NCBI GenBank assembly: GCA_965221555.1 | Contig: OZ244895.1 | Span: 2,232,001 to 2,296,000, forward strand | Source: JAJEAD01 sp965221555 | GTDB taxonomy: Bacteria; Pseudomonadota; Gammaproteobacteria; HK1 | DNA: 64,000 nt | Direction of reading: 5' to 3' | In this document: positions 50,520 through 58,987 of the stretch, in pieces | Layout: each line of letters begins with the position of its first letter | Position numbering within the stretch: position 1 is the stretch's first letter | Notes under the pieces: model-generated | What the model was told of the DNA's origin: nothing | Databases searched by the model: none | Seen by the model: the letters and a program-made list of their open reading frames with translations, nothing else | Made by a program: the position numbers and the translations under genes

Positions 50520-52106
50520 TCATGGATTTCCGCGTCCTCCCGCGACCGCGGCGCTCGCGGGAGCGCCGTTTGCTTCGGCGTTTTCGGCGGGGCTCCGGGA
50601 GAACCACTGTTCGACGGCGGAGTCTCCGTCGCGGGACTCGACGCCGCGCATGACCGCATCGGAGAGACCCGCCGACTTCTTCACGAAGGACAGCGGCCCG
50701 TTCCAGTCGAAGTTGCGATAGACCGCGGCGAGGTGGGCGAAGGGTGGAGACTGGGCGAAGAGCTGGAAGGTGAGCCGATGCCCCGCGTAGTCGGAGTTCA
50801 GGAGATCGCGGGCGAAGGCGAGCAGCTTGCGGCGGTCCTCCGCCACCCAGTCCTCGTTGATGGTGTAGAACTTCTCCATCCACGGCCGGGTTTCGGGCGA
50901 TTCGAAGGAGGCGACGTTCGGGGTCACGCAGATCTGGCCGCCGCAGAGCTCGCGCGCGATGTGCATCATCGCCGGCAGGTTGCTCATGGCGTGCACGCGG
51001 CCGGTGTAGAGCAGGGACTGGTTCGGCATCAGCAGTCCCCCCGGCGAGGGTTCGGCGAGCGCGATGGCGGCGCTCAGGTGGGCGTTGATGCCTTCGCGCC
51101 ACACCGCGAGCGTCGAGAGCTTCTCCTGCACCGCGGGCTGCTTTTCGAGTCCGGTCTGACGGGCGTTGAACAGCGCCGCGCCGATCATCGTGTCCGCGGT
51201 CTTGAGGGTGCGTTGCACGAACGCGAAGGCGGAGTAGCGGTGGAGGGTGGCGCGGATGAAGGCGGCCGCCCGGGTGTGCCGATAGAAGAGCACGTTCTCC
51301 CAGGGCACGAGTACATTGTCGAAGATGACCAGCGCATCGACTTCGTCGAAACGGTTCGCGAGGGGGTAGTCGCGATGGTCGGCGCGCGGGCACCCGCCGC
51401 GCGCGCCCGCAAATCCCGAGCGGCAGATGAACTTGAGTCCGGGCGAGCCCAGGTCGCAGATGAAGCCGACCGCGTAGTCCGACAGCGCCTGGTTGCCCCA
51501 GTTCGCGATGGTGGGTTTGGTGAAGGCCTGATTCGCGTAGGCGGCGGCGGTCTCGTACTTCGCGCCGCGCACCACGATGCCGGCGTCGGTCTCTCCCACC
51601 ACGTGCAGGAGCATGTCCGGATCCTGCTCCTGGGGCGGCTTGGAGCGATCGCCCTTGGGATCGGTGTTCGCGGAGACGTGGAAGGGATCCCGGCGCAGCA
51701 CCAGATCGATGTGCTTCTCGATGTTCTCCGCGAAGCGGGAGTCGATCTCCGCCAGCACGTCGCGGCCGTCGAAGAGCGACCACATCTCTCCGACCGTCTC
51801 GTCCCCCACCCGGGTGACGATGCCGCCGATCTCCTCGCAGACAGTGTCGGTGGCCCGGCGCTTCGCCCACCAGTCTTCCTGGGTGAAGGGCAGGGCGTTG
51901 CCGATCGCGTTGATCTCGCCGTCCTGCTCCACCGTCATGATGTACTTCGTCGCCGCCTCGTGCTGCATGTCGTAGATGCGCGCGCGGATGTCCACGAGGG
52001 GCTTGAACATCGGGTGTACGGTGACGTCCTCGACCCGGACGCCGTCCATGTAGACCTCGCGTCCGTCGCGGATCGACTCCCGGTACTGGTCTCCCGTCCT
52101 GATCAT
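50520..52106 (-). CDS. 4-hydroxyphenylacetate 3-monooxygenase-like oxygenase component (HpaB family)
   Basis: 528 aa, reduced-flavin-dependent monooxygenase of the HpaB/4-hydroxybutyryl-CoA-dehydratase fold. Starts MIRTGDQYRESIRDGREVYM, with DYAVGFICDLGSPGLKFICR, PLANRFDEVDALVIFDNVLV and PWENVLFYR. ATG at 52106 has AGGAG ten bases upstream; a longer reading with ATG at 52178 adds an unconserved leader. It needs FADH2 from a separate reductase (HpaC), which is not seen nearby. The phenolic or other substrate is not known. Confidence 0.9.
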   Translation of the reverse strand: MIRTGDQYRESIRDGREVYMDGVRVEDVTVHPMFKPLVDIRARIYDMQHEAATKYIMTVEQDGEINAIGNALPFTQEDWWAKRRATDTVCEEIGGIVTRVGDETVGEMWSLFDGRDVLAEIDSRFAENIEKHIDLVLRRDPFHVSANTDPKGDRSKPPQEQDPDMLLHVVGETDAGIVVRGAKYETAAAYANQAFTKPTIANWGNQALSDYAVGFICDLGSPGLKFICRSGFAGARGGCPRADHRDYPLANRFDEVDALVIFDNVLVPWENVLFYRHTRAAAFIRATLHRYSAFAFVQRTLKTADTMIGAALFNARQTGLEKQPAVQEKLSTLAVWREGINAHLSAAIALAEPSPGGLLMPNQSLLYTGRVHAMSNLPAMMHIARELCGGQICVTPNVASFESPETRPWMEKFYTINEDWVAEDRRKLLAFARDLLNSDYAGHRLTFQLFAQSPPFAHLAAVYRNFDWNGPLSFVKKSAGLSDAVMRGVESRDGDSAVEQWFSRSPAENAEANGAPASAAVAGGRGNP

Positions 52107-52339
52107 CTGGTGGATACTCCTCTGGGTCTCGGGCAGGCCGGGGAGCGCCTGCGCGCCGCCCTCCGCGCGCCGCGCCATCGACGCTCTTGCCAGTTCACCT
52201 AAGGATACGCAGGCCGAAGGTTCGGGTGAAGGATCGAGTTCCGGGCGCGTGACTCGGGATTGCGGATCGCTCGCCGCGAGTCGGGCGCGGGCGCCTCGAA
52301 TCCGGACCGGGCAAGTGGAATCGCCGCCCGCGGGTGGAT

Positions 52340-53425
52340 TCAGTATCCCTCTTCGAGAAGGGGGAAGGCGCTGAGGACGTGGGGCGCGGCGACCGGCGCC
52401 GCCTCGTGGAGAAAGGACTCGTCGAGTCGATCGAGGCGGTCGACTCCCAGCAGGCCGAGGCAGATGCGTAGCTCCGTCTCCAGAATCTCCAGCATGCGCA
52501 CCACTCCCGCCCGACCCGCCGCGGCGAGGGCGAAGGCGAGGAGCCGGCCGACCCCGACACAACCGGCCCCGCGCGCGATCGCCTTGACGAGGTCGGCGCC
52601 GCGCAGGAATCCCCCGTCGATGATGATCTCCGCGCGTCCCGCCACCGCGTCGACCACCTCCGGCAGGACGTCGATGGCGGCTCGGCCGTGATCGAGCTGG
52701 CGTCCTCCGTGGTTGGAGACGTACACCGCGTCGACGCCCATCTCGCAGGCGATCGAGGCATCCTCGGCGGTCGCTATGCCCTTGAGGATCAGGGGCAGTG
52801 CGCACTCGCCGCGGATGCGCTCGATGTCGCGCCAGTTCAAGCGGGCCTGGAAGAGCTCGTCCCGCGGCCGGGTTCCCCGGCGGCCCGTGGTCACGTGACG
52901 CTTGGCAAGGTCGCGTTCGCGTCGGCTGTAGATCGCTAGATCCACGGTGATGCACAGGGCGTGATAGCCGGCCTCGGTCACCCGCTGGACCTGATCGGTG
53001 GCCCAGGCGGCATCCCCCCGGACGTAAAGCTGGAAGATCTTCGGGCCGGGTCCCGCACTCGCGCAGGCTTCGAGCCCGGGTGCGCTCGCGGAGCTTTGCA
53101 TGTGAAACACCCCGAATTCCCCCGCGGCGCGGGCCGCGCTCGTCCCGGCGCCGGGATCGAGGTCCTGCAGCGAGCCGATCGGGGCCAGCAGCACCGGGAG
53201 CCGAAGGTCGACGCCGAGCACGGTGGTCGTGCAGTCGATTTCGGACACGTCGCGCAGGACGCGGGGGCGAAACGCCAAAGCATCGAGCCCCTGGCGGTTG
53301 CGCCGCAGGGTGGTCTCGGTGTCGGCGCCGCCGATGACGTAGTCCCAGACCGCCTTCGGGAGTCTTGTCCTCGCCCGCTTGACGAACTCCTGAAGAAGCG
53401 CAATGTCGTGCACCGGGGCATTCAT
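52340..53425 (-). CDS. FMN-dependent alpha-hydroxy-acid dehydrogenase/oxidase
   Basis: 361 aa TIM-barrel flavoenzyme. FMN and active-site residues: Lys215 in LILKGI, catalytic His239 with Arg242 in VSNHGGRQLDH, YSRRERD, and DGGFLRGADLVKAIARGA for the phosphate. It oxidises 2-hydroxy acids such as lactate, glycolate or mandelate to keto acids; which is not clear. No membrane-anchoring loop is evident. Reads leftward, 233 bp before HpaB-like; likely part of the same catabolic set. Confidence 0.9.
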   Translation of the reverse strand: MNAPVHDIALLQEFVKRARTRLPKAVWDYVIGGADTETTLRRNRQGLDALAFRPRVLRDVSEIDCTTTVLGVDLRLPVLLAPIGSLQDLDPGAGTSAARAAGEFGVFHMQSSASAPGLEACASAGPGPKIFQLYVRGDAAWATDQVQRVTEAGYHALCITVDLAIYSRRERDLAKRHVTTGRRGTRPRDELFQARLNWRDIERIRGECALPLILKGIATAEDASIACEMGVDAVYVSNHGGRQLDHGRAAIDVLPEVVDAVAGRAEIIIDGGFLRGADLVKAIARGAGCVGVGRLLAFALAAAGRAGVVRMLEILETELRICLGLLGVDRLDRLDESFLHEAAPVAAPHVLSAFPLLEEGY

Positions 53426-53532
53426 ACCGGGGCACTCACCGCCGGCCGAGCCATTCGGGGCGACCTGCTGTTGGGTATCTCATGTGCGCGCTTCGAGGCG
53501 GCGGGAGTCAGGCGCGGCGCCTTGCCTTCGCC

Positions 53533-54399
53533 TCAGGGCGCGACGCGCTTCGCAATCGACAGGACGCGGCGCATCTCGCGCAGAACCGGCTTCTCGATGA
53601 GCTTGCCGTCCACGACCACGAGCCCGGTGTCGGCTTCCTCGAAGGCCGCGATGATCCTGCGCGCGTGCGCGATGGCGGCCGCATCGGGGGTGAAGACTTC
53701 GTTGATGATCGGAATCTGCCGGGGGTGGATGGCGCCCTTCCCGCTGAAGCCGAGGTCTCGGGCGAGGAGGGCCTCGCGACGCATCCCCGCCGGGTCTTCG
53801 AGGTCGAGCCAGGGTACGTCGATGGCGTCGATGCCGGCGCTCGCCGCCGCGTGCACCACGCGGGAGCGGGCGTAGAGGAGGGGTTCCCAGGCCACCTTGC
53901 AGCGCAGCTCGGCCGCCATGTCCACCCCGCCGAAGAGGAGCGCGTCGATGCGCGGGCTCGCGTGCGCGATGTCGCGGGCGGCTTCGAGCCCGGCATTGGT
54001 CTCGATGATGATCTGAAGCCGGGTGTCGTGCCCGCGTTCGCCCAGGAGTTCGTCGAGCCACACCACCTCGTCCGGCGTCTTCACCTTCGGCAGCATGAGC
54101 GCGGGCGGAGGCCGCTTGGCGGCAAGGATGCCCTGCAGGTCCAGAAGCCCGATCGCGCTCCTCGGGCTGTTGATGCGCACCACCCGCTCGATGCCGTCGT
54201 CGGCCTGGGGAGCGGCGAAGATCGCCAGCGCGTTGTGGCGCGCCTCGTCCTTGTCCTTCGGCGCGACGCCGTCCTCGAGCTCCACGCACACGATGTCCGC
54301 ACCCGAGGCGAGCGCCTTCGGGAAGCGATCCGGTCGCAGCGCGGGCGAGAATATGAAGCTGCGACGCGGGCGTGTCGCGAATTCCGGATTCGTGGTCAC
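53533..54399 (-). CDS. CoA-ester lyase, HpcH/HpaI-citrate lyase beta family
   Basis: 288 aa TIM-barrel lyase. RRSFIFSPALRPDRFPKAL, the Mg-binding VCVELEDGVAPKDK near 37-50, RVVRINSP, PPALMLPKVKTP, the IIIETNAGLEAARDIA helix and FSGKGAIHPRQI near 225 are family hallmarks. It cleaves a malyl-, methylmalyl- or citramalyl-CoA-type ester into acetyl-CoA or propionyl-CoA plus glyoxylate or pyruvate. It is first of the leftward catabolic run and 114 bp from the tRNA gene. Confidence 0.9.
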   Translation of the reverse strand: MTTNPEFATRPRRSFIFSPALRPDRFPKALASGADIVCVELEDGVAPKDKDEARHNALAIFAAPQADDGIERVVRINSPRSAIGLLDLQGILAAKRPPPALMLPKVKTPDEVVWLDELLGERGHDTRLQIIIETNAGLEAARDIAHASPRIDALLFGGVDMAAELRCKVAWEPLLYARSRVVHAAASAGIDAIDVPWLDLEDPAGMRREALLARDLGFSGKGAIHPRQIPIINEVFTPDAAAIAHARRIIAAFEEADTGLVVVDGKLIEKPVLREMRRVLSIAKRVAP

Positions 54400-54513
54400 G
54401 GACTGCTCCTGGCGTTGCGAGGTACGCCCGCTTGCCGACTCGGGCCGAGTGCGGTAGCGACGTCCGCGCGCTCTCGGCTTGCGAACCGGGAAACGAGACG
54501 GCCTGATTCACTT

Positions 54514-54590
54514 TGGTCGGGGTGAGAGGATTTGAACCTCCGGCCCCTGCCTCCCGAAGGCAGTGCTCTACCAGGCTGAGCTACACCCCG
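54514..54590 (-). tRNA. tRNA-Pro (anticodon CGG)
   Basis: On the minus strand a 77-nt cloverleaf can be drawn: acceptor CGGGGTG/CACCCCG, D arm TAGCTCAGCCTGGTAGAGC, anticodon stem CTGCC/GGCAG with loop TTCGGGA (anticodon CGG, reads CCG), T arm with GGTTCAAATCC, and an encoded 3' CCA (54514-54516). It lies alone between the CoA-ester-lyase and ispB genes. Confidence 0.95.
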
Positions 54591-54667
54591 ATAATCTCGA
54601 TCCGATGCCGACGCCCGCCCGGGCCCGGCTTCTCGCTCTCCGTGCGGCGCCAGATAGCGCCCGCCCC

Positions 54668-55660
54668 TCAATGGTTGCGATGGATGGAGAACTCCACCAG
54701 CGTCTCGAGCGCTTCGCGACTGGGCGAACTCGGGATACTCGACAACGCCTGACGGGCGTGCGCCGCCTCGGCCTCGGCGGCGCGCGCAGTGTAGGTGATG
54801 CCTCCGGTCGATTCAACGGCGCTGACCACGTCGTCGATGTCGTCCTTGCGCCCGTTGCGGATGGCGTCGCGCAGCATCGCGACCTGGGCGGGGCTGCCGT
54901 GGCGCATGGCGTGAATGAGGGGCAGGGTGGGTTTGCCCTCCGCGAGATCGTCGCCCACGTTCTTGCCGATCTCATCGGCCGTGCCCCGGTAGTCGAGTAC
55001 GTCGTCGACGAGCTGGTACGCGGTGCCGAGGTGGTGACCGAAGCGGGCCATCGCCTCTTCGGCGACGGGGTCCGCATCGGCGATGACCGCCCCGGCCCGG
55101 GCCGCGGCCTCGAAGAGCTTGGCGGTCTTGGCCCGTATGACGCGCAGGTAGCTTTCCTCCGTCGTGTCGGGATCGTTGCAGTTGAAGAGCTGCAACACCT
55201 CGCCCTCGGTGATGACATTGGTGGTGTCGGCCATGATCTTCATGATCGCCATCGAGCCCACCCGCACCGCAATCTGGATGGCGCGCGAGTAGAGGAAGTC
55301 GCCCACCAGTACGCTGGTGCCGTTGCCGAACAGGGCATTCGCGGTAGCCTTGCCTCGGCGCAGCTCCGATCCGTCCACCACATCGTCATGGAGCAGGGTC
55401 GCGGTGTGAATGAGCTCGACCACGGCGGCGATCTCGTTGCACCGCTCCGCCGGAGCGTCGAGGGCTCTCGCCGCAAGCACCACCAGCAGCGGACGGAGAC
55501 GTTTCCCCCCCGATTTGACGATATGGCGCGAGACCTGATTGATGGCGGGGACATCGGAGCGCAAGCGGGCCATGATGACTTCGTCGACCGACGCCAGATG
55601 TTCGGCCGCGAGCCCCGCGATCCGATCCCGAAGCGCCTCTGCCGGGGGCTCTGCCTCCAT
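54668..55660 (-). CDS. ispB: Polyprenyl diphosphate synthase (octaprenyl type)
   Basis: About 330 aa, all-helical prenyltransferase making the side chain of ubiquinone. Both Asp-rich motifs are present: LLHDDVVDGSELRRG near 96 and QLVDDVLDYRG near 223, with GGKRLRP at 61. ATG at 55660 has GGGGA upstream; ATGs at 55675 and 55690 would add five or ten residues. Divergent from rplU in the arrangement usual in Gammaproteobacteria. Confidence 0.93.
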   Translation of the reverse strand: MEAEPPAEALRDRIAGLAAEHLASVDEVIMARLRSDVPAINQVSRHIVKSGGKRLRPLLVVLAARALDAPAERCNEIAAVVELIHTATLLHDDVVDGSELRRGKATANALFGNGTSVLVGDFLYSRAIQIAVRVGSMAIMKIMADTTNVITEGEVLQLFNCNDPDTTEESYLRVIRAKTAKLFEAAARAGAVIADADPVAEEAMARFGHHLGTAYQLVDDVLDYRGTADEIGKNVGDDLAEGKPTLPLIHAMRHGSPAQVAMLRDAIRNGRKDDIDDVVSAVESTGGITYTARAAEAEAAHARQALSSIPSSPSREALETLVEFSIHRNH

Positions 55661-55691
55661 GCCCGTCGTCCCCATTGCCCGATGCGCCATC

Positions 55692-55720
55692 TTGCCGCTC
55701 TGCTGCCCAGTGCCTACAAT
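55692..55720 (+). promoter_or_regulatory. Sigma-70 promoter of rplU-rpmA
   Basis: TTGCCG (55692-55697), 17-base spacer, TACAAT (55715-55720), followed by a leader of about 50 bases to the rplU ATG. Position and spacing are close to consensus and fit a strong ribosomal-protein promoter. It overlaps the start region of divergent ispB. Confidence 0.65.
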
Positions 55721-55774
55721 CCGCGCTCCCCGGCGCACGGGCCGGGATCTGACAATGCAGACGGGGCGAGAAGA

Positions 55775-56089
55775 ATGTATGCGGTCATCGTGACTGGTGG
55801 CAAGCAGTACAAAGTGCGCGAGGGCGAAAAGCTCCGCGTCGAGAAGCTGCCGGTGGCGCCGGGAGAGACGGTCGAGTTCGATCGGGTGCTGATGGTGTCC
55901 GGCGACGACGGAGCGAAGGTCGGAACGCCCTACCTCGACGGTGGCCGCGTCTCCGCCACGGTGAACGCCCATGGCCGCGGTGACAAGATCAATGTCATCA
56001 AGTTCAAGCGGCGCAAGGGCTATCTGCGTCGCATGGGCCACCGGCAGAGCTTCAGCGAGATCATGATCACCGGCATCGCGACCGGCTGA
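55775..56089 (+). CDS. rplU: 50S ribosomal protein L21
   Basis: 104 aa, full length. MYAVIVTGGKQYKVREGEKL opens the protein and KRRKGYLRRMGHRQSFSEI closes it, as in bacterial L21. Binds 23S rRNA in the large subunit. Followed by rpmA 41 bp on, as expected. A GGGGCGAG ribosome site precedes the ATG. Confidence 0.98.
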   Translation: MYAVIVTGGKQYKVREGEKLRVEKLPVAPGETVEFDRVLMVSGDDGAKVGTPYLDGGRVSATVNAHGRGDKINVIKFKRRKGYLRRMGHRQSFSEIMITGIATG

Positions 56090-56130
56090 ACGAAGGCGGG
56101 CGCGAAGCGGCTTTCGATACGGAGCGGGAA

Positions 56131-56388
56131 ATGGCACACAAGAAGGCGGGCGGCAGCAGCAAGAACGGCCGGGATTCGGAGTCGAAACGACTCGGAATCA
56201 AGCTCTTCGGGGGAGAGGCGGTGAGGTCCGGCAACATCATCGTGCGTCAGCGCGGCACGCGGTTTCACCCCGGAACCAACGTCGGCTGCGGACGCGACCA
56301 CACGCTCTTCGCCAAGACCGACGGCTTCGTGAAGTTCGAGCGCAAGGGCCCGCGCAATCGGCGCACCGTGAGCATCGAAGCGGGCTGA
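56131..56388 (+). CDS. rpmA: 50S ribosomal protein L27
   Basis: 85 aa. MAHKKAGGSSKNGRDSESKR, GVKLFGG-type GIKLFGGEAV and RQRGTRFHPGTNVGCGRDHT are the family. The N-terminal tail reaches the peptidyl-transferase centre; no extra Firmicute-type leader is present. Part of rplU-rpmA. A terminator-like hairpin lies between this gene and obg. Confidence 0.98.
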   Translation: MAHKKAGGSSKNGRDSESKRLGIKLFGGEAVRSGNIIVRQRGTRFHPGTNVGCGRDHTLFAKTDGFVKFERKGPRNRRTVSIEAG

Positions 56389-56498
56389 GGTCGCTCTCCC
56401 GACCGGATCGGCGACCCGGGGGGGCCGCCGGTCTGCGGGACGAGCGACGCGGCGCGTGAGCCCGTCGGCAAGTCCCGGATCCATGAAGTCGAATCACG

Positions 56499-56521
56499 AC
56501 CCCCGTCCCGCGGCGGGGTTT
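56499..56521 (+). terminator. Hairpin between rpmA and obg
   Basis: CCCCG (56501-56505) pairs with CGGGG (56514-56518) around an 8-base loop and is followed by TTT. Likely a partial terminator after the two ribosomal genes, allowing less obg and proB expression. Confidence 0.5.
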
Positions 56522-56537
56522 CTCGTGCTCCTCCAAG

Positions 56538-57545
56538 ATGAAGTTCATCGATGAAGCAACCATCCTGGTGGAAGCCGGGAAGGGCGGCGATGGCGCGCTG
56601 AGCTTCCGACGCGAGAAATACGTGCCGAAGGGAGGGCCGGACGGCGGGGACGGCGGAGACGGCGGCAGCGTGTTCCTGGTCGGGGACGAGAGCCTCAACA
56701 CGCTCGTCGACTTCCGCTACCACCGCCGCTACCGCGCGGTGCCGGGCGGCAAGGGCATGGGCCGCACGCGGTCCGGGCGAGGAGGTTCGGACCTGGCGAT
56801 ACGGGCTCCGGTTGGCACCATCGCGTACGAGGCGGGAACGGGGGAGCTTCTCGGCGAACTCCTCAAGCCCGGAGAGCGCCTCCTCGTCGCGCGCGGCGGA
56901 CGGCACGGTCTGGGGAACCAGCGCTTCAAGAGCAGCACCAACCGGGCGCCGCGAAAGACCACGCCGGGCGGGGCGGGCGAACAGCGCCGGCTCCGCCTGG
57001 AGCTGCGGGTGCTGGCCGACGTGGGTCTGCTCGGCCGGCCCAACGCCGGCAAGTCCACCTTCATTCGCGCGGTCTCCGCCGCGAAACCGAAGGTCGCCGA
57101 CTATCCCTTCACGACCCGCCATCCCAACCTCGGCGTGGTCAGGGTGGGAGTGGACAGGAGCTTCGTGGTGGCCGACATTCCCGGTCTCATCGAGGGTGCG
57201 GCGCAAGGCGCCGGCCTGGGAACGCGATTTCTCAGGCACCTGAGCCGAACCCGCCTGCTTCTTCACCTTGTCGACATCGCGCCTCCCGCGACCGCCGCTT
57301 CCATCGCCACCGATGTCCGAGGCATTGCGGCGGAGCTCGAGCACCACAGCGCCTCCCTCGGCGAAACGCCCCGCTGGCTGGTGTTCAACAAGAGCGACCT
57401 CGTGCCCGAAGAGCATCGCGACGCTCTGGTCGAAGAGTCACTCGAGGAGCTCGACTGGCCGGGACCGAGCTTTGCCATTTCCGCCATCGACGGTGGAGGC
57501 TGCGCGGCGCTGTGCCGTTCCATGATGAGTGCGCTGGAGGGGTGA
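56538..57545 (+). CDS. obg: GTPase Obg (CgtA), ribosome assembly
   Basis: 335 aa. The glycine-rich Obg fold (1-155: FIDEATILVEAGKGGDGALS, GGPDGGDGGDGGS) is followed by a G domain with P-loop GRPNAGKST near 165, switch-II DIPGLIEGA and NKSD. It acts in 50S maturation and stress. ATG follows from the hairpin region. The stop is just before proB, which begins three bases later. Confidence 0.97.
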   Translation: MKFIDEATILVEAGKGGDGALSFRREKYVPKGGPDGGDGGDGGSVFLVGDESLNTLVDFRYHRRYRAVPGGKGMGRTRSGRGGSDLAIRAPVGTIAYEAGTGELLGELLKPGERLLVARGGRHGLGNQRFKSSTNRAPRKTTPGGAGEQRRLRLELRVLADVGLLGRPNAGKSTFIRAVSAAKPKVADYPFTTRHPNLGVVRVGVDRSFVVADIPGLIEGAAQGAGLGTRFLRHLSRTRLLLHLVDIAPPATAASIATDVRGIAAELEHHSASLGETPRWLVFNKSDLVPEEHRDALVEESLEELDWPGPSFAISAIDGGGCAALCRSMMSALEG

Positions 57546-57547
57546 CG

Positions 57548-58657
57548 ATGGGCGCGGCCGGGCTCTGGGTGGTCAAGATCGGCAGTGCGCTCGTGACCAA
57601 CGAGGGACGCGGAGTCGACCGTGACGGAGTACGGGGGTGGGTCGATCAGGTAGCGGCGCTGCGCCGCCAGGGCATCGACACCGTGCTGGTCTCGTCCGGA
57701 TCGATCGCGGAGGGCATGAGCCGGCTCGGCATCCGCCGCCGTCCGGAGGCTCTGTTCGAGCTGCAGGCGCTCGCCGCGGTGGGGCAGATGGGACTCACCC
57801 AGGTCTTCGAGTCCTGCTTCCAGGCCCACGACATGCACACCGCGCAGATCCTCCTGACCCAGGAGGACGTATCGGATCGCACCCGGTATCTGAACGCGCG
57901 CAGCACCTTGCGCAGCCTGATCCGATACGGAGTGGTTCCCGTCATCAACGAGAACGACACGGTGTCGACGGAGGACATTCGTCTCGGGGACAACGATACC
58001 CTTGCCGGCCTGGTCACCAATCTCGTCGAAGCCGATCTGCTCCTCATCCTCACCGATCAGGAGGGGCTGTACACCGCGGATCCGCGCCGGAACCCCGACG
58101 CCACGCTGGTCAGGCAGGCCTTCGCAGGCGATGCGGCGCTCGACTCCATGGCGGGGGAGGGAGGCGCTCTCGGACGTGGGGGAATGCATACCAAGCTGAA
58201 CGCGGCCCGTCTCGCTTCGCGTTCCGGTACGCCGACCCGGATTGCGAGCGGCCGGGAGCCGGAAGTGCTCGCGCGCATCGCTGCCGGTGAGGCGCTCGGC
58301 ACCGTGCTCGCTCCCGGCACCGCCCGTCTCGCCGCGCGCAAGCGATGGCTCGCGGGTCAGCTCAAGGTCGGCGGCCGGCTGGACCTCGACGAGGGCGCCG
58401 CGCGGATGCTGCGAGAGTCGGGAAGCAGCCTGCTCGCGGTGGGAGTGCGCGGAGTGCGGGGAAGCTTCGAGCGCGGCGCCTTCGTGTCCTGTTATGACCC
58501 GCAGGGGCGGGAGACCGCCCGTGGGCTGGTGAACTACAGCTCGGTGGAGACCGGGAAGATCATGGGGCACGCGAGCAACCGCATCGCGTCACTGCTCGGC
58601 TACGTGGACGAGCCCGAACTCATCCACCGCGACAACCTTGTGCTGATGGGCGAGTGA
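57548..58657 (+). CDS. proB: Glutamate 5-kinase
   Basis: 369 aa. First step of proline synthesis. The amino-acid-kinase domain has VVKIGSALVTNEGRG, LVSSGSIAEGMSRLG, INENDTV and GRGGMHTKLNAARLA; a C-terminal PUA domain (about 275-365) has ARGLVNYSS and GKIMGH. The ATG at 57548 has GGAGG within the obg 3' end, indicating coupling with obg. The first GTG at 57542 is a possible alternative. Confidence 0.97.
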   Translation: MGAAGLWVVKIGSALVTNEGRGVDRDGVRGWVDQVAALRRQGIDTVLVSSGSIAEGMSRLGIRRRPEALFELQALAAVGQMGLTQVFESCFQAHDMHTAQILLTQEDVSDRTRYLNARSTLRSLIRYGVVPVINENDTVSTEDIRLGDNDTLAGLVTNLVEADLLLILTDQEGLYTADPRRNPDATLVRQAFAGDAALDSMAGEGGALGRGGMHTKLNAARLASRSGTPTRIASGREPEVLARIAAGEALGTVLAPGTARLAARKRWLAGQLKVGGRLDLDEGAARMLRESGSSLLAVGVRGVRGSFERGAFVSCYDPQGRETARGLVNYSSVETGKIMGHASNRIASLLGYVDEPELIHRDNLVLMGE

Positions 58658-58662
58658 GCAGC

Positions 58663-58697
58663 CGAGACCGGAGCCCTGTTTTCGGCCCCGGTCGGTG
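58663..58697. terminator. Bidirectional hairpin between convergent proB and rpsT
   Basis: GACCGGAGCC (58666-58675) pairs with GGCCCCGGTC (58684-58693), one mismatch, with a CTGTTTTC loop. It lies in the 49-bp gap between the two stops and could end transcription from both sides. Confidence 0.5.
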
Positions 58698-58706
58698 GTC
58701 AACGCC

Positions 58707-58970
58707 TCAACCGAGCGCCTTGACCCGCGCGTTCAAACGACTCTTGTGGCGGGCCGCCTTGTTCTTGTGCATCAAGCCCTTGTCGGTCATGCGGTCGATG
58801 ACGGGGACCGCTTCCCGGAATGCGGTGCGCGCCGCTTCCACGTCTCCGCTGTGGATCGCCTTGAGGGTCTTCTTTATCGCGGTGCGCGCTCTGGAGCGAA
58901 GCGGTACGTTGTGGGCGCGGTGCCGGGTCGCCTGTCGGGCGCGCTTTCGTGCTTGGGCGGAATTGGCCAA
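58707..58970 (-). CDS. rpsT: 30S ribosomal protein S20
   Basis: 87 aa, full length. MANSAQARKRARQATRHRAH and SRARTAIKKTLKAI, DKGLMHKNKAARHKSRL are S20 signatures. Binds 16S rRNA. Read leftward, divergent from murJ with only 17 bp between the annotated starts, a common gammaproteobacterial arrangement. Confidence 0.98.
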   Translation of the reverse strand: MANSAQARKRARQATRHRAHNVPLRSRARTAIKKTLKAIHSGDVEAARTAFREAVPVIDRMTDKGLMHKNKAARHKSRLNARVKALG

Positions 58971-58987
58971 TGGTGTCTCTTTCGTAG

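Noticed and set aside
54514..54590. tRNA gene as an integration site
   Set aside because: No integrase or duplicated tRNA 3' end was found on either side.
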